DNA from: Chrysomallon squamiferum
Lineage: Eukaryota > Mollusca > Gastropoda > Neomphalida > Peltospiridae
Length of the DNA: 64,000 nt
Direction of reading: 5' to 3'
Assembly: GCA_012295275.1 (NCBI GenBank)
Contig: CM022673.1
Coordinates: forward strand, 4,960,605-5,024,604
In this document: positions 29,045 to 40,500 of the stretch, one piece after another
Numbering within the stretch: the first letter of the stretch is position 1
How the letters are laid out: each line of letters begins with the position of its first letter
Position numbers and translations under genes: made by a program
The notes under the pieces: generated by a model
The model's database searches: none
Told to the model about the DNA's origin: nothing
The model's input: only the letters and a program-made list of their open reading frames with translations

Positions 29045-29798
29045 AATATATATATATATATATAGGACAGTTCTAAACGTACACACAAACTACACTAAAC
29101 ACATACAACGAAAGCACGGGCAAATCTACCAATATGTTTAAAGAAATAAAAATCCCTCCCCCAAAACATAAAACAACAAGTGCAGATGAAAGACATTAAT
29201 AAAAATATATTTCTTTATCAGGCAGTTAAACTGCAAAACTTGTACAAACAAAGATTAAAGAACAACATTTATTTGTTGCAAAGAATAACAAACATGTAAT
29301 AATCATCTGTGAACTTGACTGATCCACCACCACCAGAAAACAAACATACATAAATAATATATATATATATATATAAATTAAAAAAATATATAAGAAATAA
29401 ATTAATAAAAAATATATTTCTTTATCAGGTAGTATAAACAGCAAAACTTGTATAAACAAATATTAAAAAACATTTGTCTGTTGCAAAAAATAACAAACAT
29501 GTAATAATCATCTCCGAAAACAAACATACATAAATAAAATCTCCACTATGAAAAAAACATTTTTTCAATGAGTAGGTATTTTCAATGCAGCAATAAGTCA
29601 AATTTATTTCATTTCTATCTGAATATTTATGCAGATTTGTTATCAACTTATAAGTCGAAATTATAATTTTATACAGTTGATTAGTTAATCACCATAGTAA
29701 AATCAAGCTGCCTTGCTAAGAAAATACGCACAAATTATCATACAAATAACATAATGTTAAATATCCAGCGTGTATCTCATTTTCAATTACGTCAGCAG

Positions 29799-29954
29799 AT
29801 CCGTCTGAAAAAAGACAAAACTGTTTTTGCGTGTCCACAAGTTTTGTGTATGACATCAACAGATCATTGTCCCGTGCCTTTGCAAACGACCAAGATGTCC
29901 TTCATGGGTCAAGAGTGTGCAGGGTGTCCTTACTGCCCTACTGACCGTATCTGA
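29799..29954 (+). CDS. Last exon of a cysteine-rich peptide gene, L copy
   Basis: An open exon with a phase-0 acceptor (CAGCAG before 29799) and stop TGA. It encodes IRLKKDKTVFACP, then CMTSTDHC, VPLQTTKMSFMGQ, ECAGC and PYCPTDRI. Six cysteines follow C-x4-C-x6-C-x14-C-x2-C-x2-C, as in the 27760 gene. It differs from the exon at 62851 by a single amino acid (Met against Val after the second cysteine). No signal-peptide exon was found upstream inside the duplication, so it may be an orphan exon or be spliced from a distance. Confidence 0.6.
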   Translation: MRLKKDKTVFACPQVLCMTSTDHCPVPLQTTKMSFMGQECAGCPYCPTDRI

Positions 29955-30672
29955 AGTTGGTATAATTATCTTTTCATTGTATTTGTTTTCCTTCCAAAAC
30001 AATGCTGTCTCATTTTCATTGTATTTAGAACATGTTCAATATTTAAAAACTCTCTCTGTTTTCAGTATTTAGGCAATTTAATATCAGTCTTATAAAGGAT
30101 ATTTTTATTTATTATTTATTTTTTTTCAAATTAAAATTTTGAAATGGTAAGGATTGGAGGTGGCCAAAATATGATCTGGTGTTGTTGTTATTGTTATTAT
30201 TATTATTATTATTATTATTAGGTGTGAGAAATGCCAATCCATAGACTTTATTTTAAGATTTACATCGACAGCGTGAATACATAGGTTAATTGTTAAATCT
30301 TTTTTAAGGGTAGTGTTCTTGAAACAAAAAATTAAAAAATTTACAAATTAAATTAAATAGAAATACGAACACAAACCATTGCGTGAACGTTTTGTTCTTC
30401 AATATTTAAAATTTGTAACTTTAATACAACAATTCATAGATAAATTTTTCTTTCTTCCTTTCATTCTTTTCCATAGTTTATAACTTTTCCCTTTCTTTTT
30501 ACTTCTCAGATTACTGCGGATTAGCAAAAGAAGAATATCTATGAGTTGATATATATATTAATAAACACAATGTGAGCAATATAAAGTTTGAAATATTTTA
30601 CGAAAATAGCATGACACTAAACGTATATCACGAGCTATTCAAACAGCATTAGTTGTATTGGATCTCATTTCA

Positions 30673-30676
<4 letters not shown>

Positions 30677-30713
<37 letters not shown>
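30677..30713. repeat. Poly(A) tract
   Basis: An A-run of about 37 bp followed by AAT triplets. It marks one end of the segment that appears inverted at 54712-54969. Confidence 0.9.
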
Positions 30714-30717
<4 letters not shown>

Positions 30718-32264
30718 ATAATAATAATAAAACATCTTAAGCGTTTGCTATCGTTAAGACTTTTCTGATGCAATAATTTAATTTTTAATATTGATTATAC
30801 AAAAACAATAAGACAAAATACGAGATAATGTGCATGTTTTTGTTTTGGTTTTCCCCAAAGAATCAATAATAAACAATATTTCATTAATTTGGTTCTAAAC
30901 ATGTATGCTTTTACAATTCATCTCCCTAAATTCAATGTATATGCGTACATAATTATTTTGTTAATTATCAAGTCTGTTGATACTAAAAGCAAACATTTCA
31001 ATATTTCAAAGACGCGAAAATGTGCTGAAATTTAAGTTAATATATATAATAATTTCGTCGAATGTTTTTTAACGATTAAATTAAATCATCTCTTTCACAT
31101 ATATCTACAATCCTTTGATAAAGCCCTCATCAAACACTTATCGTTTATCTCCCAAAAGTCGATTTATATTTTTATATGATACAAATATATAATTATTCAG
31201 AAATAATTGGATCATTGATGAAGGTTATTTTATAAGATAGATTTTAGGTACAATAAAATAGATTCAAATTAATAAAAAGAATTATGTGAATTTTTTTTTA
31301 TTTTAAATTAAAATAAGGTATTTTACCGATTTTCCGGAATATCTATTCTTTTTCTGTTTTTCTTCCTTCCTTAACAAAACAGGGAAAATAATAATTCAGT
31401 ATTACACTTCTAACAAACAAACTTCATTTCTCCCAAGTCTTTAAAGCAAAACCTACTGCTAGAAATTTAAAATTTAAATTTAAATGAAATACATTAATAT
31501 CAGTGGAACAAGCATGTTAGTACAGGGTACATCAATAAAATCACAGTATTAAATTAAAAAAAAAAAAAAATAAACATAAAATAAATTATATCAAATGCCC
31601 GGTACTTGCAAATTGTATCCGGTTTAAAAATGTTACGGAAAGTCGATCGTGCATCTGTAATTTCAGTAAAAATAAACAGTATTAAACTTTTTAAATATAG
31701 TATGTTGACATCGAAAACAAATATTAAAACACTTGTACATAAAACCTTAGTTACTGGAAACCTCCACATTACAGAGTGGCATTCCTCTTATACAGGATGA
31801 TGGTTAGATTCTACGATTAAAATTTGCACATTTTAAATATAAAAATATAGAATTTTAAGGAATCCTTTAAAATATGTTCAACATTTTTCCTTGAATTTTT
31901 TTTTAGTAAGGTACACAAATGTGCTATCTTTTAAGTTAATATGTCAAGAGTCTGATTGTCGAATGAAGTCTGGAAATATAGGTGAATCTTTATAAATGAA
32001 AGGTTCAGAACCAGAGTGATATACGCTCGTCAGTTTAGACTGACTGTAATTAGGGGAACAGTTAATGAACAAATATATAGTTGGTCTGAACTCCCCTCCA
32101 ATCCTGAAACAATTACAGTCGAAGTACAATGTGAAGGTTTACGAATACTGTTTTAAAACAAAATTTAATAATAATAATAATAATGAAATATGAAAAAAAC
32201 AAAAACAGAAACAACTAACTAACTAAGTACCAACAAAAACAATAATAACCTAATAGGTAACTGG

Positions 32265-32320
32265 ATTTATACTTTGTCAAGCAGTTCCAAATGACAAATC
32301 ACATGTACTACCACGTGACT
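32265..32320 (-). promoter_or_regulatory. Conserved internal TATA/E-box site, L copy
   Basis: TATAAAT (minus, 32271-32265) is preceded by CACGTG about 40 bp upstream on that strand. It is conserved with the right copy at 59391-59443, between the first two coding exons. Confidence 0.35.
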
Positions 32321-32614
32321 TGTACAATCACCAATTAAAACAGACATTTCAGTGAACAAAATGAAAACAAATGTGTGTATATTCAAATAGTCTAGAAATG
32401 ATATTTGTATTTATTTATTATGGTTTTTTTATTTTTGGGGTTGTATTTTCTTTTTTTTATTAATTTCATTCTTTCTTTTTTGTTTGTTTGTTGTTGTTTT
32501 TGAGAGGTTTTTGTCGTTTTTTATATTTGCTTTTATGCAAAGGGCGATTACTGTAGGAATATTAATAAATAATGTTTTAATTGTTCACAATTATGCTTTG
32601 ACAAACGTCAATAT

Positions 32615-32617
<3 letters not shown>

Positions 32618-32651
<34 letters not shown>

Positions 32652-32679
32652 TTAAAATTAAAACAACAACAATAACAAA

Positions 32680-32710
<31 letters not shown>

Positions 32711-32715
32711 ACAGA
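32618..32715. repeat. (AAT)n and (AAAT)n microsatellites
   Basis: Intron repeats of the deleted Ubl/death-domain copy; longer versions lie at 59738-59880 in the intact copy. Confidence 0.92.
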
Positions 32716-33023
32716 CGTAGACAAACACACACACACAAAAACAGAATACAAGCTCACATGCGTCTGGCATACAAAGAAACATACAGTGAAATGAAACATT
32801 CTAACAATTCACCTGATGAAATTTTTGTATCTGGAGACAGAAAGTGAGGTGACTTGGCGCTGGCAGCATCAGAGCTGTCAAAAACAGAATCATGGAAGAA
32901 ACTGTCATCAGGATAATCTGATCCCGTAAGACCTTGCGATTCACTCATGATTAGAAAACTTCAAAAGAAAAAAGAAAAATTAAAGGATTTAAAGTTCATT
33001 GTTACTATTATTATTATTTATAA

Positions 33024-33059
<36 letters not shown>

Positions 33060-33449
33060 TCATGTAAAAAAAGCGAAAAGAGTTTGAAGATAATATATTT
33101 TGCAACATTATTTTGGAAGTAATATAAATTTAGTAAATCTTTCAATCGGATTCCAGTTATAATAATTAGAATACTGACTCGTTCATTCAGTAATAATAAA
33201 TTTCACGCCACAATCTATTAATATCATTTAAAACGAACGCGGGGAATCCCACAAAAATAATTATCTAATAAACTGTTTAAACATTATATATATATATAAA
33301 ATGTTTCGTTGCATGTATTAACTCTAGAATTGCCACAGTTGTCCAAGTAAGGATTGTACGATCTAATGAACCGTAACTGATCTAATGAGCCATTCGCAGT
33401 TTCACTATGTGGTAGTTAGACATGCATGGCTTAATATTTGAGACAAGCA

Positions 33450-33895
33450 TATATTATGACTACTGGAAGGATCAGCCAGATAGCTCTCTCTCTTTTCTTT
33501 CTTTCTGTTTTTTTTTTTTTTCTCTTTTATTTTCGTTTCCGTGCCTGACCCGCGTCCAGCGAGGGGCACCCGTTGCAAGACCGTCCCCGTGAGCTTTCGT
33601 TCCCTCGAACGCGCCGAGAAGTGCGCTTTCGTTCAGTCGAATCGGCAAAGGCACGGGTCCAGACCGAAGCGAGCTGGCTGGCTCCCGTTGTACCGGGAGC
33701 GCTGGCGCCGTCGGTACAGAGCGTGCAGGGCCGACCGCGTAACGCCTCGCTGAGCGAGCGGGAGCCCGGAGTTCGAGCTCCACGTCTTTAGGCATTAGCC
33801 AAATACTTCGCCAGACAAGCGCGTTTCGAGCTGAATTGACCTCTTTTCATCGTCGAGTGCAACGCGTTACTGTACCGCGCGGGTTCTTACTATTA
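33450..33895. other. GC-rich island of unknown origin
   Basis: About 350 bp (33540-33890) is far richer in GC than anything nearby, with CG dinucleotides common. It starts after a T-rich tract and just after GGAAGGATCA, a string also found at the 3' end of 18S rRNA. The rest does not read as rRNA to me. A GTTCGAGCTCC string near 33770 resembles a tRNA/SINE B box, but no tRNA fold follows. Open frames occur on both strands, as expected of GC-rich DNA. It could be an rDNA spacer piece, a CpG-island promoter or an inserted element. Confidence 0.4.
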
Positions 33896-33899
33896 TTGT

Positions 33900-33907
33900 T
33901 ACTACTA

Positions 33908-33960
<53 letters not shown>

Positions 33961-34520
33961 GCTGTTATTCTTATTATTTATTATAACGTAAAATTGAATT
34001 GCCAGATCACGACGGCGAAATAATCAGTTTATTTTCATTTCATTTTTTTTTTTTCTTCATTTGAAAAGTAAATAAATAAATAAACAAACAAACAAACAAA
34101 TGAGTGAAAAAGTAAACAAACAAAAACAGATAATAATAATAATAATATTCGCAGCGAGATGTTTGGCTCGCACTTCGATGGCCCTCCGCCCGTCTACATT
34201 CCGGGAAAAAAAAAAAAAAAAAAAAGAATGAGAGAGAGAAAAGAAGAAGAAGAAGAAAAAAAACAACTCAAAGAAATCGTGGGAAAAAAGACCTTTCTTT
34301 TCGTCCGTCTGTTGCAAGTCTCCCGGTCAAAGACTGAGTCTCGACAGATCGCAGTGTGTGGTGTCGGGTTTGCCGTACATAAATAATAACAACAATTTTA
34401 ACATTTCACGTTCAGCGAACTCAGTGCGTTTATTTAATTCAGTGTATGTTTAAAATCAGAATAAGCAATATATTTTTCATATCCAAGAAGTGCAATATCA
34501 AAATCATGATCATCATAAAG
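33900..34520. repeat. (ATT)n run and unique flank of the satellite
   Basis: ATT triplets at about 33905-33960, an A-run at 34205-34223 and otherwise unique sequence up to the first satellite unit. Confidence 0.8.
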
Positions 34521-37500
34521 AACAACCCGTTTCCGACACGTGCACAAAAAACGCACATATTTTTGAAAATTTGCTCGTTTTTTTTTCAAACGCATTTTCA
34601 AAAGGTGCAACACCTTTTGTAAATGTTGGAAACGTTTTTGCCACACTCGCCCCGACGGCGCGCACCTTTTGCACACGTTGAAATATTTTTCCCGACCGCA
34701 CGGAATAGTGCCACACGGATTTTCAACTTTTGAAAATCGAATTTTTTCAAGTTTCGTTGAAAATGCTAGGGGTACCTTTTTCAAAGTGCAATAACTTTTT
34801 CTGCGCACGTGGGAAAAATCGGGCGCACATACCCAAAAGTGGGGCAAGGGTTGCCCTACACGGGCGAAAAGTGCCGCACGCCCCACCCAAGGGGAACAAC
34901 TCGTTTCCGACACGTGCACAAAAAACGCACATATTTTTGAAAATTTGCTCGTTTTTTTTTCAAACGCATTTTCAAAAGGTGCAGCACCTTTGGTAAATGT
35001 TGGAAACGTTTTTGCCACACTCGCCCCGACGGCGCGCACCTTTTGCACACGTTGAAATATTTTTCCCGACCGCACGGAATAGTGCCACACGGATTTTCAA
35101 CTTTTGAAAATCGAATTTTTTCAAGTTTCGTTGAAAATGCTAGGGGTACCTTTTCAAAGTGCAATAACTTTTTCTGCGCACGTGGGAAAAATCGGGCGCA
35201 CATACCCAAAAGTGGGGCAATGGTTGCCCTACACGGGCCAAAAGTGCCGCACGCCCCACCAAAGGGGAACAACCCGTTTCCGACACGTGCACAAAAAACG
35301 CACATATTTTTGAAAATTTGCTCGTTTTTTTCAAACGCATTTTCAAAAGGTGCAACACCTTTTGTAAATGTTGGAAACGTTTTTGCCACACTCGCCCCGA
35401 CGGCGCGCACCTTTTGCACACGTTGAAATATTTTTCCCGACCGCACGGAATAGTGCCACACGGATTTTCAACTTTTGAAAATCGAATTTTTCAAGTTTCG
35501 TTGAAAATGCTAGGGGTACCTTTTTCAAAGTGCAATAACTTTTTCTGCGCACGTGGGAAAAATCGGGCGCACATACCCAAAAGTGGGGCAATGGTTGCCC
35601 TACACGGGCCAAAAAGTGCCGCACGCCCCACCAAAGGGGAACAACCCGTTTCCGACACGTGCACAAAAAACGCACATATTTTGAAAATTTGCTCGTTTTT
35701 TTTTTCAAACGCATTTTCAAAAGGTGCAACACCTTTTGTAAATGTTGGAAACGATTTTGCCACACTCGCCCCGACGGCGCGCACCTTTTGCACACGTTGA
35801 AATATTTTTCCCGACCGCACGGAATAGTGCCACACGGATTTTCAACTTTTGAAAATCGATTTTTTCAAGTTTCGTTGAAAATGCTAGGGGTACCTTTTTC
35901 AAAGTGCGATAACTTTTTTTTCTGCGCACGTGGGAAAAATCGGGCGCACATACCCAAAAGTGGGGCAATGGTTGCCCTACACGGGCCAAAAGTGCCGCAC
36001 GCCCCACCAAAGGGGAACAACCCGTTTCCGACACGTGCACAAAAAACGCACATATTTTTGAAAATTTGCTCGTTTTTTTTTCAAACGCATTTTCAAAAGG
36101 TGCAGCACCTTTTGTAAATGTTGGAAACGCTTTTGCCACACTCGCCCCGACGGCGCGCACCTTTTGCACACGTTGAAATATTTTTCCCGACCGCACGGAA
36201 TAGTGCCACACGGATTTTCAACTTTTGAAAATCGAATTTTTTCAAGTTTCGTTGAAAATGCTAGGGGTACCTTTTTCAAAGTGCGATAACTTTTTCTGCG
36301 CACGTGGGAAAAATCGGGCGCACATACCCAAAAGTGGGGCAATGGTTGCCCTACACGGGCCAAAAGTGCCGCACGCCCCACCAAAGGGGAACAACCCGTT
36401 TCCGACACGTGCACAAAAAACGCACATATTTTTGAAAATTTGCTCGTTTTTTTTTCAAACGCATTTTCAAAAGGTGCAACACCTTTGGTAAATGTTGGAA
36501 ACGTTTTTGCCACACTCGCCCCGACGGCGCGCACCTTTTGCACACGTTGAAATATTTTTCCCGACCGCACGGAATAGTGCCACACGGATTTTCAACTTTT
36601 GAAAATCGAATTTTTCAAGTTTCGTTGAAAATGCTAGGGGTACCTTTTTTCAAAGTGCGATAACTTTTTTTCTGCGCACGTGGGAAAAATCGGGCGCACA
36701 TACCCAAAAGTGGGGCAATGGTTGCCCTACACGGGCCAAAAGTGCCGCACGCCCCACCAAAGGGGAACAACCCGTTTCCGACACGTGCACAAAAAACGCA
36801 CATATTTTTGAAAATTTTGCGTTTTTTTTTCAAACGCATTTTCAAAAGGTGCAACACCTTTTGTAAATGTTGGAAACGTTTTTGCCACACTCGCCCCGAC
36901 GGCGCGCACCTTTTGCACACGTTGAAATATTTTTCCCGACCGCACGGAATAGTGCCACACGGATTTTCAACTTTTTGAAAATCGAATTTTTTCAAGTTTC
37001 GTTGAAAATGCTAGGGGTACCTTTTTCAAAGTGCGATAACTTTTTCTGCGCACGTGGGAAAAATCGGGCGCACATACCCAAAAGTGGGGCAATGGTTGCC
37101 CTACACGGGCCAAAAGTGCCGCACGCCCCACCAAAGGGGAACAACCCGTTTCCGACACGTGCACAAAAAACGCACATATTTTTGAAAATTTGCTCGTTTT
37201 TTTTCAAACGCATTTTCAAAAGGTGCAACACCTTTTGTAAATGTTGGAAACGTTTTTGCCACACTCGCCCCGACGGCGCGCACCTTTTGCACACGTTGAA
37301 ATATTTTTCCCGACCGCACGGAATAGTGCCACACGGATTTTCAACTTTTGAAAATCGAATTTTTTCAAGTTTCGTTGAAAATGCTAGGGGTACCTTTTTC
37401 AAAGTGCAATAACTTTTTCTGCGCACGTGGGAAAAATCGGGCGCACATACCCAAAAGTGGGGCAATGGTTGCCCTACACGGGCCAAAAGTGCCGCACGCC

Positions 37501-40500
37501 CCACCAAAGGGGAACAACCCGTTTCCGACACGTGCACAAAAAACGCACATATTTTTGAAAATTTGCTCGTTTTTTTTCAAACGCATTTTCAAAAGGTGCA
37601 ACACCTTTGGTAAATGTTGGAAACGTTTTTGCCACCTCCCCGACGGCGCGCACCTTTTGCACACGTTGAAATATTTTTCCCGACCGCACGGAATAGTGCC
37701 ACACGGATTTTCAACTTTTGAAAATCGAATTTTTTCAAGTTTCGTTGAAAATGCTAGGGGTACCTTTTTCAAAGTGCGATAACTTTTCTGCGCACGTGGG
37801 AAAAATCGGGCGCACATACCCAAAAGTGGGGCAATGGTTGCCCTACACGGGCCAAAAGTGCCGCACGCCCCACCAAAGGGGAACAACCCGTTTCCGACAC
37901 GTGCACAAAAAACGCACATATTTTTGAAAATTTGCTCGTTTTTTTTTCAAACGCATTTTCAAAAGGTGCAGCACCTTTGGTAAATGTTGGAAACGTTTTG
38001 CCACACTCGCCCCGACGGCGCGCACCTTTTGCACACGTTGAAATATTTTTCCCGACCGCACGGAATAGTGCCACACGGATTTTCAACTTTTGAAAATCGA
38101 ATTTTTTCAAGTTTCGTTGAAAATGCTAGGGGTACCTTTTTCAAAGTGCAATAACTTTTTCTGCGCACGTGGGAAAAATCGGGCGCACATACCCAAAAGT
38201 GGGGCAATGGTTGCCCTACACGGGCCAAAAGTGCCGCACGCCCCACCAAAGGGGAACAACCCGTTTCCGACACGTGCACAAAAAACGCACATATTTTTGA
38301 AAATTTGCTCGTTTTTTTTCAAACGCATTTTCAAAAGGTGCAACACCTTTGGTAAATGTTGGAAACGTTTTTGCCACACTCGCCCCGACGGCGCGCACCT
38401 TTTGCACACGTTGAAATATTTTTCCCGACCGCACGGAATAGTGCCACACGGATTTTCAACTTTTGAAAATCGAATTTTTTCAAGTTTCGTTGAAAATGCT
38501 AGGGGTACCTTTTTCAAAGTGCGATAACTTTTTCTGCGCACGTGGGAAAAATCGGGCGCACATACCCAAAAGTGGGGCAATGGTTGCCCTACACGGGCCA
38601 AAAGTGCCGCACGCCCCACCAAAGGGGAACAACCCGTTTCCGACACGTGCACAAAAACGCACATATTTTTGAAAATTTGCTCGTTTTTTTTTCAAACGCA
38701 TTTTCAAAAGGTGCAACACCTTTGGTAAATGTTGGAAACGTTTTTGCCACACTCGCCCCGACGGCGCGCACCTTTTGCACACGTTGAAATATTTTTCCCG
38801 ACCGCACGGAATAGTGCCACACGGATTTTCAACTTTTGAAAATCGAATTTTTCAAGTTTCGTTGAAAATGCTAGGGGTACCTTTTTCAAAGTGCGATAAC
38901 TTTTTCTGCGCACGTGGGAAAAATCGGGCGCACATACCCAAAAGTGGGGCAATGGTTGCCCTACACGGGCCAAAAGTGCCGCACGCCCCACCAAAGGGGA
39001 ACAACCCGTTTCCGACACGTGCACAAAAAACGCACATATTTTTGAAAATTTGCTCGTTTTTTTTCAAACGCATTTTCAAAAGGTGCAACACCTTTTGTAA
39101 ATGTTGGAAACGTTTTTGCCACACTCGCCCCGACGGCGCGCACCTTTTGCACACGTTGAAATATTTTTCCCGACCGCACGGAATAGTGCCACACGGATTT
39201 TCAACTTTTGAAAATCGAATTTTTTCAAGTTTCGTTGAAAATGCTAGGGGTACCTTTTTCAAAGTGCGATAACTTTTTCTGCGCACGTGGGAAAAATCGG
39301 GCGCACATACCCAAAAGTGGGGCAATGGTTGCCCTACACGGGCCAAAAGTGCCGCACGCCCCACCAAAGGGGAACAACCCGTTTCCGACACGTGCACAAA
39401 AAACGCACATATTTTTGAAAATTTGCTCGTTTTTTTTTCAAACGCATTTTCAAAAGGTGCAACACCTTTTGGTAAATGTTGGAAACGTTTTTGCCACACT
39501 CGCCCCGACGGCGCGCACCTTTTGCACACGTTGAAATATTTTTCCCGACCGCACGGAATAGTGCCACACGGATTTTCAACTTTTTGAAAATCGAATTTTT
39601 TCAAGTTTCGTTGAAAATGCTAGGGGTACCTTTTTCAAAGTGCGATAACTTTTTCTGCGCACGTGGGAAAAATCGGGCGCACATACCCAAAAGTGGGGCA
39701 ATGGTTGCCCTACACGGGCCAAAAGTGCCGCACGCCCCACCAAAGGGGAACAACCCGTTTCCGACACGTGCACAAAAAACGCACATATTTTTGAAAATTT
39801 GCTCGTTTTTTTTTCAAACGCATTTTCAAAAGGTGCAGCACCTTTGGTAAATGTTGGAAACGTTTTTGCCACACTCGCCCCGACGGCGCGCACCTTTTGC
39901 ACACGTTGAAATATTTTTCCCGACCGCACGGAATAGTGCCACACGGATTTTCAACTTTTGAAAATCGAATTTTTTCAAGTTTCGTTGAAAATGCTAGGGG
40001 TACCTTTTTCAAAGTGCAATAACTTTTTCTGCGCGTGGGAAAAATCGGGCGCACATACCCAAAAGTGGGGCAATGGTTGCCCTACACGGGCCAAAAGTGC
40101 CGCACGCCCCACCAAAGGGGAACAACTCGTTTCCGACACGTGCACAAAAAACGCACATATTTTTGAAAATTTGCTCGTTTTTTTTTCAAACGCATTTTCA
40201 AAAGGTGCAACACCTTTGGTAAATGTTGGAAACGTTTTTGCCACACTCGCCCCGACGGCGCGCACCTTTTGCACACGTTGAAATATTTTTCCCGACCGCA
40301 CGGAATAGTGCCACACGGATTTTCAACTTTTGAAAATCGAATTTTTTTCAAGTTTCGTTGAAAATGCTAGGGGTACCTTTTTCAAAGTGCGATAACTTTT
40401 TCTGCGCACGTGGGAAAAATCGGGCGCACATACCCAAAAGTGGGGCAATGGTTGCCCTACACGGGCCAAAAGTGCCGCACGCCCCACCAAAGGGGAACAA

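Larger units (their letters stand above)
31944..32948 (-). pseudogene. Deleted, promoter-less copy of the Ubl/death-domain gene
   Basis: The first coding exon (32948-32813, 136 nt, GT donor) matches the intact gene's exon at 60117-59982. The next exon (from about 32129, stop at 31944) matches only the first 50 or so residues of the large exon. It then jumps at PDF|IRQSDS directly to the last six codons of the death-domain exon, keeping frame and using the same TGA. All ubiquitin-like folds after the first, two introns and the whole death domain are gone. The 5' leader exon and TATA seen at 60758-60990 are absent, because homology stops near 33300. A second TATA-like site (32271-32265) is kept. 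A short protein could still be made, but I see no sign that it is. Confidence 0.75.
28894..33300. repeat. Segmental duplication, left copy (L)
   Basis: The sequence is largely shared with 61582-64000 (L 28894-30970) and with 54712-60535 (L 30390-33300). It carries a decayed cysteine-peptide exon, an open cysteine-peptide exon, about 2 kb without genes, and a deleted copy of the Ubl/death-domain gene. Two imperfect tandem copies of a roughly 208-bp segment (AATATATTTCTTTATCAGG...) lie at about 29205 and 29413. An A-run lies at 30677-30713. Confidence 0.8.

Noticed and set aside
29226-29646. Two similar minus-strand frames ending in similar sequence
   Set aside because: They reflect the roughly 208-bp tandem repeat within the duplication and have no domain or splice support.
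33540-33795. Arg-rich frames in the GC-rich block, and a possible tRNA
   Set aside because: Frames are open on both strands, as expected at high GC. Only a B-box-like string is present, with no acceptor stem, anticodon arm or A box that folds.
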